Assembly (NCBI GenBank): GCA_051294375.1
Contig: CM119270.1
Location: forward strand, 5,402,152-5,466,151
Source: Paraspadella gotoi
Taxonomy: Eukaryota > Chaetognatha
Direction: 5' to 3'
Length of the DNA: 64,000 nt
The notes under the pieces are model-generated. The model worked only from the letters and a program-made list of their open reading frames with translations, did no database searches and had not been told where the DNA came from. Of the stretch, positions 25,421 to 63,443 are shown one piece after another. The position numbers and the translations under genes were made by a program. Positions within the stretch are counted from its first letter, which is position 1. Every line of letters begins with the position of its first letter.

Positions 25421-25775
25421 ACCTTAAGCGTTATCTTATAACCTAACCTAAAACGTAATATTAAGCCTTACCATAATCTTTAAAAATATAAAAAAAACTT
25501 TAATTCTAAATTTAAGCTAAAATGGAGCACTTTTAAATTAAAATTGTCAGATTAATTTTTTTTAAATTAATTTTTATTCTATTCTTTACCCTAAATATAT
25601 TTTTAAACTTATTAACTACTCCTTAACCTTAACTTAATCTTAAACCTTAATTTTAAACCTTAACTCTAACCTATATCCCTGAATGCTTATCCCTAACCTA
25701 AATCTCTAACCTTAATCATATAGCAATTCCCTTACCTTATTAAATAATATAATATTTTTCCTAATCCATAATCTT
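25420..25775. repeat. Degenerate AACCT/CCTTAA-rich tract (telomere-like)
   Basis: Repeated but irregular AACCTAACCT, CCTTAACCTTAAC and CCCTAACCTAA strings in A/C/T-rich sequence. AACCT is the complement of TTAGG. The tract is too degenerate to be a working telomere. Confidence 0.45.
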
Positions 25776-26010
25776 AACCTTTAACTATAAAAATGAACTT
25801 AATTCCGAATTTAAGATAAAATGGGGCGTTTTGGGAAAATAAGGCTGGATGCCTTTGCTTTGGGATTCAATCGACTGAGAGATGAGAGCCGATTGATTTT
25901 TTTTTGGGGGGGGGAAATTGAGTTGTCTCAATGAGCTCTCATCAAAGCCAAAATGGATTTTGCAAAGGTGTGGTTTGAGTAAGTTAAGGGAGGTTTTGGA
26001 TTGACTAATT

Positions 26011-26013
<3 letters not shown>

Positions 26014-26066
<53 letters not shown>
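26014..26066. repeat. (GA)n microsatellite
   Basis: Pure GA dinucleotides. The flanks 25776-26013 and 26067-27090 are AT-rich with no supported gene. Confidence 0.97.
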
Positions 26067-26068
<2 letters not shown>

Positions 26069-27092
26069 ACATTCTTTAACATTTAAGGGTAAATGATTTG
26101 AGGTTCAAAAAGAAAGAAAAAGAACGTGGAACAATTTATTTTTATTTATTTTTAAGGAATGAATTTTTTCAATTAATTACAATTAATTTTAATTATTTTT
26201 CTCTTACAGTTTTCTACAATTTCGTTTTAATGTACTCTGTTTTCGTCCCTCGTTTGATTTTGGTCTTAGTACATTTTTAAAAAAAGATTTAACTAATAAA
26301 ATAAATTTTCTACTTGGATTTTTTTTTGTTCTATTGTTTCTCGTTTTTTTATCTGGATCTTTTGTTTCTTTCTTTTCAATTAAAACCGTGAATTTCGATT
26401 TGGGTCCGAATTTTCGAAATCGTTCCCCATTTTGAATTTTGTTGTTGACATGCGAAACATTGTTTTTATTTATTTTTTTCAGTAATAATTAGCCTAATAT
26501 TACGGTCATGCCCGGGACGTCAATCGACTAATTTCATCTAAAAAAAAACAAAAAAAGCACAATAAACAGAACAAAGGAAAACAAATCAACGGGAAATATA
26601 ACACACAATTACAATTTTTTTTTAAAAAAATGTCAAATCGTATTTTAGTTTTATTTTAAGGTGCGTTGAGACGAGCAAGGCACTAGCACAGATCATTTCT
26701 CAAACACAGCGACCGACTGCATTGCCTTATGTTATTCCCATTTTTTTGTTTTTTCTTTCCTTTTTTAAAAAAAAATCACATTAAATGGAACGAGATTCGA
26801 TGGGCGAGATATAAAATCATAGAGAGATTGACAGAGATAGACAGAGGTAGACAGACGGACAGTGGGTGACAGAGAGAGAGAGAGAAAGACTGATAATAAA
26901 CAAACTGCAATACCAAAAATGTCATTTTTTCACCCTAAGTGTGAAAATTATTAAGCAAATCGTGTTAGTAGTTGTGATAGTCGAAGCAGTAGTAGTTATA
27001 GATAAGAGACACAGAGCGATATAATAGTCGTTATATTACATTTTTTTTAAAATTTAATGGAACAAGAAAGAAGTTTCTTTAAAGATGTATCG

Positions 27093-27190
27093 ACTTATGA
27101 AAATTGCAAAATTGTTTCACTATTTTAAGTCTCAGATTTTATAATGTTCATTAAAATTATTTATTACAAATTTTATATTTTTCATTTATA
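27093..27190 (+). repeat. Dispersed AT-rich repeat family B, copy 1
   Basis: Shares TTATGAAAATTGCAAAATT, a TTTTAGATTTT-like block, TTCATTAAA and ATTATTACAAATT with 29645-29745 in the same order. The class is unknown. Confidence 0.45.
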
Positions 27191-27986
27191 TATATAATCT
27201 AACTCTGAAAATATTATATTATTAAATTATATATTGTAAAAGAATATATTAAATAGCGTTACACTGGAGACTCATATTTCGTTGTTGTCGTTGCGAAAAA
27301 AAAGGAGGCAAAAGGCAAAAGTAGCGACTTAAATATTTTAGATCAAATATCGATTTTGTTTAGACACGTTTAACGTTACGAGTCTGTCGTGGTCACCCGA
27401 TAGCCCCTTTTCTAAATTAAAATAGGTTGACTTTAGGTGAAGGATGTACAAACTAACGCATATGCGCAACTGTTTTAAAATTTCGCAGAGTCGATCGATA
27501 ATCAAATTTCTCGTGTTGACGAATTATCTATACAATTGTATACATACGTAATACTGACCATCAAAATCTGAGTCTTTTTTAAAGGATTTTATTTAATTTT
27601 ACAAATTGACTTGGATCAGTAACAAAAAAAAATTGTCATCAACTAAAAAAGCGATGGTAAATATATGTAAATATATATATATATATATAAATATATACGT
27701 AAATATATGCGCACACGTATGATAATTTCAGTAAGCGAGCCACCGATGGTTATTAATGGTTTTATTCGATAGAATATAATTTTCAGTTTTTGTCCAAAGC
27801 ATTATTCTTTTAAATACACATAATTTTAAATCTTAAGCATTCTCAGTAAAATAACACTTAATCAGAAAATACAAATAGAACTACAATAAGAGCCACTAGG
27901 ACCTAAGTGAAAGAATTACGAACTGCTGTTGAAATGTAAGATTGTGGCAACAACAACACGCAACATTACCAGATCAAGAACTGGTC

Positions 27987-28020
<34 letters not shown>

Positions 28021-29110
28021 ACTCAATCGCCGACCGATCACCACGGTCACCAATGGTCATCATTGACTCTCTCCCGGATTTCCTCAGCCGGTTCCTTTGT
28101 AAAGTTATTGTTACTGTTTTTATTGTTTATTTTTTTATTTTTTAAAAATTTTTTTATTGTTACTGTTTTTTTTTCTCCACTTGTTGATTTTATATTTGTT
28201 GTTGGAGAACGAATCATTTTCGATCTGAACTTAGTCTTTTTATTAACTGCCACACGAATATTCATTTCTTATAGTTGAGCGTTAGGAAACACAGTGAGTT
28301 CATTCTGAACTCGAGCAATAGCTGTAACACTATTCAGGACTACATTGAAAGCGGCGTCTCTCTTCCTCGTTTCTTTTCGTCTCCCACGCCATCTCAAATT
28401 GGATGGAAAACAAAAAGGCATCGTCTGGAAAGGAGTGACGCTTGGGAGCGAATTGCCCTTTTATTTACATCGCGTCGATTGACACGTTTTCGTCGTCATT
28501 GTTGTTATCGTTGTTGTCCGTGGGTTTTTTTTTTCATCGATTGTTCTAGAAATGCTTAAGTGTAGTATTTTTTTTTCTATTTATGTTCGTACAGAAGCTT
28601 TTGTAGTAGTGATGGAGGTTTGTGTTTACGAACAGCATGTTTGGCACCATGCCCTTTTCACGTCACATATTGCAATTCGGTCATTTTGATAAAAAAAAAA
28701 TAATCATCCTCTTGTCATGACCGACCACGCCGTTCCACGGCAGCAACGACTACAGACTAGGAAAAAAAATTGGCTTTTTCCTTTCTGAGAAATTTATTTG
28801 CACAGAAGAGATAAGCAAAACAAAGAGGCAAAGTTATCAATAAGAGAGAAAGAAAGAGACAGAGAGGGAGAGGGAGAGAGAGAGGGTGACCGACAAAAAA
28901 AGAGAGACAGTCAAACAGAAAGAAAAAATGTTTTGGCTTTCCACTTGACGCGTGGTCGAGAAAAATACGTTTCTTTATTTAATTTACAAGTCAATTTATT
29001 CAGTCAAAATATATTATATTTTATATATATATTTAAACTAAAGAATTCTGGTAAAACGAAACGGAAAGAAGGAAAGAAAGAAACAAAAATGAAGGAAAGA
29101 AAGAAACAAA
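27191..29110. other. No supported gene
   Basis: AT-rich, with TA/ATATAT runs at 27660-27710, (CT)n at 27991-28020 and 28855-28885 (GA), and a mixed-composition block at 28310-28520 with an open plus frame (28275-28559) that lacks any recognised feature. Confidence 0.4.
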
Positions 29111-29111
29111 A

Positions 29112-29112
<1 letters not shown>

Positions 29113-29175
<63 letters not shown>

Positions 29176-29178
29176 AGG
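29113..29178. repeat. (GAAA)n microsatellite
   Basis: About 16 GAAA tetramers in a wider GGAAAGAAAG-rich stretch from 29060. Confidence 0.95.
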
Positions 29179-29330
29179 AAAGAAAGAGAAAAAAGTAAAA
29201 AATTATCATTTTGTTTTTGAAGGTAAAAAGATTCGCTTTCTTTCTCTTTCCATTTTTTCCATTAACTCTTCATTAAAATTCCAAGAAAAAACTCTTAAGC
29301 TGAGTTTTCATCATGGTCCGGGTATTAAGA

Positions 29331-29332
<2 letters not shown>

Positions 29333-29386
<54 letters not shown>

Positions 29387-29413
29387 AAGAGAGAGAGAGA
29401 AGAGAGAGAGAGA
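29333..29413. repeat. (GA)n microsatellite, interrupted
   Basis: GA dinucleotides with GGAGA and AAGA interruptions. Followed at 29480-29500 by a poly(A) run. Confidence 0.94.
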
Positions 29414-29644
29414 TAAACTTTTTCCGTCATTGAAGTTAATGTAGGAAGGAAAAGAGGTGAACAAGATTCTGACGAAGAAAAAAAAAAAAAAAAAAAAACA
29501 AAACAAAAAACAGTTAGGTATATTTCAGTTCGCATTTTGTTTTGACAAATACCGAGAAAACACTTCATGCCTGATGCCAGGGATGCTTGAGCATTGAGCC
29601 AATGGCACTGCCCAAGGAATATGTCAAATATTATTACAACCTTT

Positions 29645-29745
29645 TTTTCCTTATATGAAAATTGCAAAATTATAACGGAGATAAGTTTTAGATTTTCGAA
29701 ATATTCATTAAATATTATTACAAATTCTATTTTTTTATTTTTTAT
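29645..29745 (+). repeat. Dispersed AT-rich repeat family B, copy 2
   Basis: Aligns with 27093-27190 (TATGAAAATTGCAAAATTAT, ATTCATTAAATATTATTACA). Both copies sit in AT-rich non-coding sequence. Confidence 0.45.
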
Positions 29746-30159
29746 CATTATTATTTTTATGAATTTTGTTTTTATATCTATTGAATTATATTATTTTTAT
29801 TTAAAAATGAATTTTATTTTAATGAGTTGTTAGTGTTGCTTCTGGAAATAGAGGAGCATCTTACATTTCACTTATTACGTTAAAACGACGAAAATCCGTA
29901 GCGTATTTAATATTTTCAAAGTCAGGAGCCACTTTTTATCCCCGTTTCCTGCTCTGTTTTATTATGTTTATTTATTCTGTTTTGTTTTGCCTTTTTTTTA
30001 TTGCTGGACGAATTTGACAATTTGGAGTCCACGAAAATAGCATATGGTTACCAAATTCGCAGTCAGCAGGTGATGCGAAAAAAAAGCGATTTAAAATTGT
30101 AAATAAAATAGAGGAAAGAAAATGTATGAGGGGATTTTGGTCTTCAAATTACCCAAGAG

Positions 30160-30165
<6 letters not shown>

Positions 30166-30255
<90 letters not shown>

Positions 30256-30256
30256 A
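30166..30256. repeat. (GA)n microsatellite, interrupted
   Basis: GA dinucleotides with GGAGAGG interruptions. 30310-30415 beyond it is (GTC)n/(CTC)n trinucleotide-rich, giving spurious Val/Asp/Glu frames. Confidence 0.94.
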
Positions 30257-30419
30257 GAGATGAAGTTTATAGTTCCGTCGAATTTTGTTTGACGTCCGTT
30301 TCACTACGGTCATCAAAGACGTCGTCGTCGTCGTCGTCCTCTCTCGAGGCGTTGACGTTGTCGTCGTCGTTCTTTTCCTCCTCCTCCCCCTCCTCCTCCT
30401 CATTTTCCTCCTCCTCAAC

Positions 30420-32267
30420 CGGAAGTTGCGAAACGCGAGCGAGATTTTCGCGGATCAACTAGATTTTGATTGGCTAAAAAAAACTGGTGAAACCGCGATG
30501 ATTGGACGATGGACAAAAAGGTCGAAAAGTTAGGACTGATATGAAAAAGGGTAACATTGTGTCTAATTATTTTGGTCAGCTTACCGGCTTACAAAATGTT
30601 CGGTTGAGAAAATTAAGCTAATATAAAATTTTGTACTTGAGTATACACTATGTAAATTTTTTCGTTCGTTTTTTTGATTAACAATATTTAGATTTTAATC
30701 TTGCAGTATTTAGAATTTATCAAATTTTCTTTGTTACTTTGTACAGATAAAAATGACCACTTCAAATTGATAGTTCATTTTCTTGGGAAATTTCTCTCAC
30801 GGCAATTTATTCTTTTTTACTGCTCTTCCGAAATAAATTCTCGAATATTTTCGAATAATTTATGCTTAAAAATCCTTTCATCTCTCCTTTCATCTTTTTC
30901 ATTTCATAATTTTTTCATATCTTCCGTTTTATAAATTTTGCCACTATGATGAAAGTTTTTAAAATTGTTTTTAGTGCGTTTTTATTATTGTTAATAATTA
31001 TTATTGATGTATCTCTCCTTTTCGTTACTCCATCTTTGCGTTGCGATTTGACGATAGCTCCTTTAGGCTTTACTTCTTCCTGCAGTGAATTTAACGTGAC
31101 AAACATGAAATCTTTTGTTTCTTGTTCGGTTGTTCCGGGACAGAGCTACATAGAGCGACACCTCGAGAATGTAAAACAAAATTCAGAGCTTCACGTAATC
31201 TTAATAATCAAACAAAAGTTTCGCTTTAGCTTTGGGGACCGGTAATTTAAAATAATAAGTAAATGTTTTTTTGAAATTTTAAGCATTTTTGTTAAAAAAC
31301 CTATTAATGGGTCAAGTGAAATGATTGAAGCAACTTTTCTACTTAAAATTGTATTTCTGAATCAAATATGAGTCAATTTCGTAAAAAAAAATTTTATAAA
31401 GAAGTTGAACAATAAATAAGGGAAAAGGAGAATAATAAAAAAAAAGACAATTTTTTTTGATGTTGATATTTCCACAAGAATGAAAGCAAATAACTGGTAA
31501 AACTGTAAAAAAATTTCTAAATCAAAGACAAAAGACAAAAAGTTGGTAAAAATATTTATTGCCTAAAATGACGTAAGGAACATTGGTGACAACAAGAATT
31601 ATATTGGCTGCCTTATGGTTCAGATTGAAAAAAAAACAACATAGCAATCACATGACTTCGTTATTATTTTTCCTAAGTTGTAAATCTGATCCAGGGGTCA
31701 ATAGGGTCGAGAGAAAGAAAGGGAATGAAAAAAGTTGGCGTTTGGAAAGTAGAGATTTTGGAAATTTGATCGCAGGCGGAGGTCCGGGGGGGGGGCGCAG
31801 TTCCAACGTAAATCATATCACGAAGATTAGAGGGAATGAATGACAACATTTCTAAAAATAGATGGAATTCGGAGATGAGACACAACTGTTGATCACAACA
31901 AGTATTTTTCGTCGTTATGATAGTCTTTTTCTTTAATAAAACCCTCGGTCTATGAAATTACATCGAAAATAATCTAGGTTTGTTTAATCTCAAATAAATT
32001 TTAAAACTATACGCTAAAATGTCTTCTATACATCGCCCAACTATGAAAAAATACTTAATTTTTAAATTAAGTTGTATTAAAGATACTTCTGGCGACAATC
32101 GATAAAGGGGAATGAAAAAAAAAATCGATGGGATTTCAAAAAAGGATGGGATTGGAGATTTTGAAGATGAGCTTTGGGAATTCTGTTGCAGGTAAAATAC
32201 TTTTTAAGATTTAAAAGGAAATGGAAACCGAGTGATCGCACTCCATCGAGGATGAATAAATTGCTTA
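30420..32267. other. No supported gene
   Basis: AT-rich. A 99-codon plus frame at 30946-31245 starts with a hydrophobic stretch (FLLLLIIIIDVSLLF) and has several Cys, but no family is recognised and a minus frame overlaps it; a real small secreted protein cannot be excluded. Confidence 0.35.
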
Positions 32268-32857
32268 TACAGTCATGTGCAAAACAAAACGCGCCACTTC
32301 ATATAAGCCTTTAAAAATCACCCTGTATATTTGAATTTTTTAAAAAACGTTTAAAAGTAAATTAAAATTTATTAAAAAGATAAAGATTGTAGAATTGGTA
32401 TAAATTTTATTAAGATCCGGCTATCCGTTTTGGAGCAGGGATTTTTTAAAATGAAATACTCTGCAGCAAAGTTAAACGTCAAAATTCTTTCTATAATATT
32501 TTATGTTTTTTGTAATACAGTAAAAATGAAAAAAAAATTAAAGGAACATCCGTAGAGATAGCTGGACAACTGGAATTATCCAGATGTCAAAATATTAATT
32601 TCCAAGTTATCAAAAAATAAGATAAATGATAAATAAGATAAATGATTCTGAAGCTTTTGAAAAATATTCGATTTTGCTTTCTTGATTTAGAACACACAAG
32701 TTTAAAAAATCATATCTCCTAAAAAACTTGACCGATTGTGATAAAACTTATACACATAAATTTATTTTTAAAATAACTTCATTTTCCTTAGACATTTTTT
32801 GAAAAAATATTCTGGAATTTAAAGTTGTAAAGTGGCGCGTTTTTTTTGCACGAGTTA
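32268..32857 (+). mobile_element. Non-autonomous or decayed Tc1-like element with terminal inverted repeats
   Basis: The left end reads TA then CAGTCATGTGCAAAACAAAA and CGCGCCACTT. The right end, reverse-complemented, reads GTGCAAAAAAAACGCGCCAC followed by TT. CAGTCATGTGCAAAA is the classic Tc1-type terminus, and both ends abut TA. Inside, 32543-32614 reads GTSVEIAGQLELSRCQNINF then QVIKK, resembling the N-terminal helix-turn-helix of Tc1/mariner transposases, but the rest of the transposase is missing. At about 590 bp it cannot encode a working transposase. Confidence 0.8.
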
Positions 32858-33193
32858 CGTTGCTCATTGTTGATTGGTAGATTTACTGTCAATACGATTT
32901 CGTTGTATCTTAAGTTTAACTTCTGATTCTATTAAGTGTTTACCGTCAATGAGAACACAGAAAATTAGGTGTTACTTAAGATCACAAGTCACGAAATTGA
33001 TAAAAAAAAACAATTTAGCTCATAGCTTAATTTCCGAATAAGATGAATAACATCGTGAGCTTGACAACATAATCAGCTAATCAAGATGAGCAGTATGAAC
33101 GGTATAAACAGTACCATCGGGTTCGGCATTGGTCTCTAAAATTGTAATCGTTATCACGTGGACAAATAATAATAAATAAGCGAAGTCGATGGG

Positions 33194-58722
<25,529 letters not shown>

Positions 58723-58794
58723 CTTATTTGTAAAGGGGGGGGAAAGGGAAGGTATTTGTGATTAGTACCACCAATATCAAAATTTAAAAAAATA

Positions 58795-58910
58795 TGCTTT
58801 CTACAAGCTTTCAATCAGTGTCTAGTCTCGTCACTCCCAAAATACCTGGCTCACCTATGAATGAGTTAGTAAAATGTTTTAAAGAATGTTTAAATTGTTT
58901 AAAATGACGA
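58795..58910 (-). repeat. Dispersed repeat family A, copy 4 (reverse, partial)
   Basis: The reverse complement reads AACATTCTTTAAAACATTTT, GAGCCAGGTATTTTGGGAGT and TGATTGAAAGCTTGTAG, in the order of the 5' third of the copy at 485-795. The rest is missing. Confidence 0.65.
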
Positions 58911-59118
58911 CTCCGTTAAGTATCAGATCGGATTGGATAGCGGGGCAAGAGAGACATTGGTTGGTCTGCTTTGGAAAATAGTTGTGCTTTTCTTCTAAAC
59001 TAAACTTCTTTGTGATCAAGGAAACAGATTGAATTTGACGAAATATTGGGTTAAATTTCATCTTTATATAAGTTATATAAGTTATATAACTATTATATAT
59101 AAATTATATAATATATAG

Positions 59119-59149
<31 letters not shown>

Positions 59150-59540
59150 ACTATTAGGCCGAATTTGAGTCGAATTTGAGGCGAGTTCAACTGATTTACA
59201 AATGGAGTTAAAGTGGGCCAAGAGGGAGTGAGAAAAATATATATTTTTGGTCAACATTAAGTCCTTTTGGCGATTCTGTCAAGGAGTCCCTGTCACTTTT
59301 CTTCCAGAATGTATAGGAAATTTTAAAATACTGCCTCATACTAGATTAAAAATAAAAGCGCATCAAAAGGTTTTTTACCTTTTAACTCATTTCATTCACT
59401 TTTAATTCATTGTTAGGCCATTTAATCCTTTTTTAAACGGCCTTTCCCACTTATTTTCCTGGAGTCGTAAATCAGAGGTCGTGACTCCAATCATTTTCAG
59501 ATTCTCCGTCTCCGTTCCATTTTTTAGCCTCATCTTTCAT
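58911..59540. other. No gene seen
   Basis: AT-rich, with TATATA/TATAAGTTATA runs at 59065-59150. No exon or element is recognised. Confidence 0.5.
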
Positions 59541-60310
59541 TCTAATACCCCCCCGCCAGATTATCTCTTCCCCAGCCCGGATTATCTCTTCCCCAGCCCG
59601 GTTATCTCTTCCCAGCCGGATCTATCTTCCCGCAGATTATTCTTCCCGCGATTCGATCCTTCCCCAACCCGTTATCTTCCGCCATATATCACTTCCCCAG
59701 CCCGATTATCTCTCCCCAGCCCCCGATTATCATCTTCCCCAGCCAGATTATTCTTCCCAGCCCGATTTTCTTCCACCATATATCTCTTCCCCAGCCCGAT
59801 TATCTCTTCCCACCGATTATCTCTTCCCCAGCCAGATTATCTTTCCCCAGCCCAAGATTATCTCTTCCCCAGCCATTGATTCTCTTCCCAGCAGATTATC
59901 TCTTCCCGCTGATTATCCTTCCCCAGCCAGATTATCTCTTCCCCAGCCCTATTATCTCTTCCCCAGCAATTATCTTTCCCAGCGCCCGATTATCTCTTCC
60001 CCAGCTCGATTATCACTTCCCCAGCCAGATTATCTCTTTCCCCAGCCAAATTATTCTTCCCAGCCGATTATCTCTTCCCCAGCTCTTATCACTTCCCCAG
60101 CCAGATTATTCTTCTCCAGCCCTTTATCTTTCCCCAGCCAGATTATCTCTTCCCAGCCCGATATTCTTTCCCGCCGATTATCTCTTCCCCAGCCAGATTA
60201 TCTCCCCCGCCGTTATCACTTCCGCCAGATTATCTCTTCCCCAGCCAATTATTCTTCCCAGCCAAATTATCTCTTCCCAGCGATTATCTCTTCCCAGCCC
60301 GATTCCCTTT
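59540..60310. repeat. Degenerate 20-bp minisatellite CCAGCCAGATTATCTCTTCC
   Basis: About 35-40 units of TTATCTCTTCCCCAGCC(C)GA with many one-base indels. The frame is lost and regained repeatedly. The long Pro/Ser/Leu plus frames are artefacts. Confidence 0.94.
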
Positions 60311-60469
60311 CTCTTGCCCAATTATGATTCCTCCAACCTCATTACGATTATCAATCTCCAAAACATATGTTGTCATTTCTCCAGCCCAAATTATCATTCC
60401 CTCCCAGCTTCAATATCTTCTTCACACTTTCGAACTCGACGTCACCGATCCGAGTCCTTGGCATCTCGA

Positions 60470-61015
60470 TTCCCTTCACCACCTTCAACCCGTCTACTCT
60501 TCCTCCTCACTCCCTCACCCCCCTCCGCCCCACCAACCACCTTCACCTTCACCAACCTGCACACCTTCACCCGTCTCTTTCCTCCCCTCACTCCCTCACC
60601 CCCTCCGCCCCACCAACCACCTTCACCTTCACCCCTTCACCACCTTCCGTCTCTCTTCCTCCCTCACTCCTCACCCCTCGCCCCCACCAACCACCTTCAC
60701 CTTCACCACCTTCACCCCTTCACCGTCTCTCTTCCTCCCCTCACTCCCTACCCCCTCCGCCCCACCAACACCTTCACCTTCACCCTTCCCACTCACCGTC
60801 TCTCTTCCTCCCCTCACTCCCTCACCCCCTCCGCCCCCACCAACACCTTCACCTTCACCACCTTCACCACCTTACAGTCTCTCTTCCTCCCCTCACTCCC
60901 TCACCCCTCCCCCACCACAACACCTTCACCTTACCACTTTCACCACCTTCACCCGTCTCTTCTCTCTCCCTCACCCCCTCCGCCCCCTCCGCCCCCACCA
61001 ACCACCGTCTCTATC
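60470..61015. repeat. Tandem repeat, about 90 bp unit, about 6 copies
   Basis: The unit contains CTCTCTTCCTCCCCTCACTC, CCTCACCCCCTCCGCCCCAC and CAACCACCTTCACCTTCACC. Units vary by indels. All three plus frames are open through most of it, the signature of a stop-poor repeat rather than a gene. Confidence 0.93.
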
Positions 61016-61079
61016 TCTATCGGCTGATTTCAGAATTCGTCGGCGACCAAGAAAAATGGGCGTCGCAATTCGGGGGTCG

Positions 61080-62035
61080 TGACTTTTTTCCTCGGCGTTG
61101 TCGTCGTCGTCGTCGTTGTCGTCGTCGTCATCGTCGACCGTCGTTGTTATCGTTCTTTTGTTGTTGTCATCATTGATCGATGTTCTCATCGTTCTTTGGT
61201 CATTTTCATCATTGATCCTCTTTGTCATCCTTCGTTGGTTGTTGTGGTTCGTCATCGTAGTCATTGTTGTCATCGTTGTCATCGTCGATCGTCGTTGTTA
61301 TGATTCTTTGGTTGATGTCATGTTGTCATCGTTCTTTTGTCGTTGTCATCGTAAATCGTCATTGACATTTTCCAATTTTTTTTTAGATCGGCTGTCTCCG
61401 ACATAAAATTCTACTGTGTTTTATACAAAATACATTTATGATTATATGATTATACATAACTGAATTTTTTCACATATCGTCAAATTGTAGAGCTGTTGAT
61501 GCTTGATAATGTAATATTTTATTTTCCGTTCAATTAATATTACTTTGGGCATTGTTGTCGTCGTTGTTGTCGTCGTTATTGTCGTCGTCTGCCAACGAGA
61601 GGAGATTCGCTTATAAATCTTACTTTTTCGTCTCCTGAATTCTTAATATCATTGCATCGGTCCGACTCGTGTTTCATCCCTTGTTTGTTTTTCACTTTTC
61701 TTTTCTTTAGTTCCTCCTCTTTGTTGTTGTTTGCGTTGAAAACTTTGTCGTCGTCTTTGTCATCGCCTTCTTTTTGTCATTGGCCGTTCTCGACTTCGTC
61801 ACCTTCGTTTTTGTCGAATTGTCGTCATTGTTTTGTTCATCGAAAATTTCATCGTCATCATTGTCGTTGCCATCTTTGTCTTTCTCGAGGTCATAACATT
61901 CGTCCTTTATGAAGAATAAAGGACAAATAATATCATGTCATTGCTTTTCAGTTGTCATCTTCGTGGTTGTCGTCGTCGTCCTCAACGTCGTCATCGTCGT
62001 CGTGGTCGTCGTCGTGGTCGTCGCCCGGTCGAAAA
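61080..62035. repeat. (GTC)n/(GTT)n trinucleotide-rich block
   Basis: GTCGTCGTTGTCATC-type trinucleotides at 61090-61370, 61550-61600 and 61740-62030, broken by AT-rich sequence at 61390-61540. Val/Ser frames are artefacts. Confidence 0.8.
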
Positions 62036-62177
62036 TCTGCTGGTCCCCCCGAATCGGGGATCACGTGACGCTTTTGACAGAAGATAATCGAATTTGCGGT
62101 CAAAAAACAAAATCGCTCGATGGAGGGATTCCAATCGAGCGGAAAAAGTGATCTCGTCTCCTGCGTGGTCTCTGTAC

Positions 62178-62198
62178 TCTCTCTCTTCTCTCTTCTCT

Positions 62199-62239
<41 letters not shown>

Positions 62240-62282
62240 CTCTCTTCTCTTCTCTTCTCTCTCCTCTCTTCTCTCTCTCTGT
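62178..62282. repeat. (CT)n microsatellite, interrupted
   Basis: CT dinucleotides with TTCTC and CCTC interruptions. Confidence 0.95.
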
Positions 62283-63407
62283 CAATGTTGCATTCTTTAA
62301 TGAATAAAGGTTATTTTTATATATTTTAGATACTATCGTCAAATTCGACTGGTACCAAATCGTCAAAAAAACTAAATTATCCCGCATCGGATGTACAGAT
62401 ACAAAAAAAAAAACAACCAAAAAAAGAGAGTGAAATAAATATAGAAAAATAAAATTGGAAACAATTTGAATAAAATGGCGAATATGGATCATCGAAACGG
62501 TGAGTGAATCTGGCATTGAAGGACAATAATTAAAAAAAACTACCTTTATTAAATAATTGACAAACACTATACATAGTAATTTACAGCTTTTTTTAAAAAC
62601 AATTTATTTCTATTTTTTTTTCTTCAAATTCCAAATTCACGAGTTCGACTTCGCGACCTTTTTTTGGGGGGTTTGGGTGGGGCGGGGGGGAGTAAGTGGC
62701 GTTCACATTTATCAATTGTCAAATGTCAGTATTTCTCGAAATCACATAATCCGTTAACGGACATTGTCACACAAAAAAAATCTCAAATGTTCGATCGTGA
62801 TACTGGGAGTATGTCACTTATAAAAGCCGATTGAGTTAAGTTTTTTATGCTGTGCCTATCTCATTGATTCAAATGTTTAGCGATGCAATAAAAAATGTTT
62901 TCATGTTCAGAAATGAAAGTTTAAAAAGCAAAAAAGAAAATTTTGAATTCGTATTTTCTCTCCCGTTCGCTAAACGAGCAAAAAGGGGGTCGAAAGGGCT
63001 TTCTTCGATTTTAATATCTTTAAATGTCATCTCTCTCTCTTCCCTCTCCCTCTCCTCTCTCCTCTCTCTGTCAGAAAAGTTAAAAAAGAAAATAATAAAA
63101 TGTTTATATGTCTCGCATCGCCCCTTCAGCAGCCTGGTCTAATTTTTCCCGAAACAGAAAACAAACAAGTTTTCGCTGTTTATATTTGTTAAGCCTCTCT
63201 TCTGCCTCTCTCTCCTCTCTCTCTCTTCTCTCTACCCTTCTCTCTTTTTCTCATTAAAAATTATGCTTCACAACGTTTTTCTATTTTTCTTTCTTTATTT
63301 TTTTTTCTCTCAACCAAAACCATGCGCCTGTAAAATTGCCTTATTTTCAAACAAATTTTCTATTGCGCTGGCGAGAGAGAGATTGAAAATGATGGAGAGA
63401 GAGAGAG

Positions 63408-63443
<36 letters not shown>

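Noticed and set aside
30946-31245. Small secreted-protein gene
   Set aside because: A hydrophobic start followed by several Cys is suggestive, but AT-rich DNA often gives such frames, a minus ORF overlaps it and nothing else supports it.
59481-61176. 383-, 269- and 252-codon plus-strand ORFs
   Set aside because: All three frames are open over the same minisatellites, so none is selected. The short stretch near 61030-61080 (EFVGDQEKWASQFGGRDFF) looks protein-like, but I found no partner exon.
61909-62151. Plus-strand frame ending in RIGDHVTLLTEDNRICGQK
   Set aside because: The last 40 residues look protein-like, but the upstream part is (GTC)n and no convincing acceptor, donor or neighbour was found.
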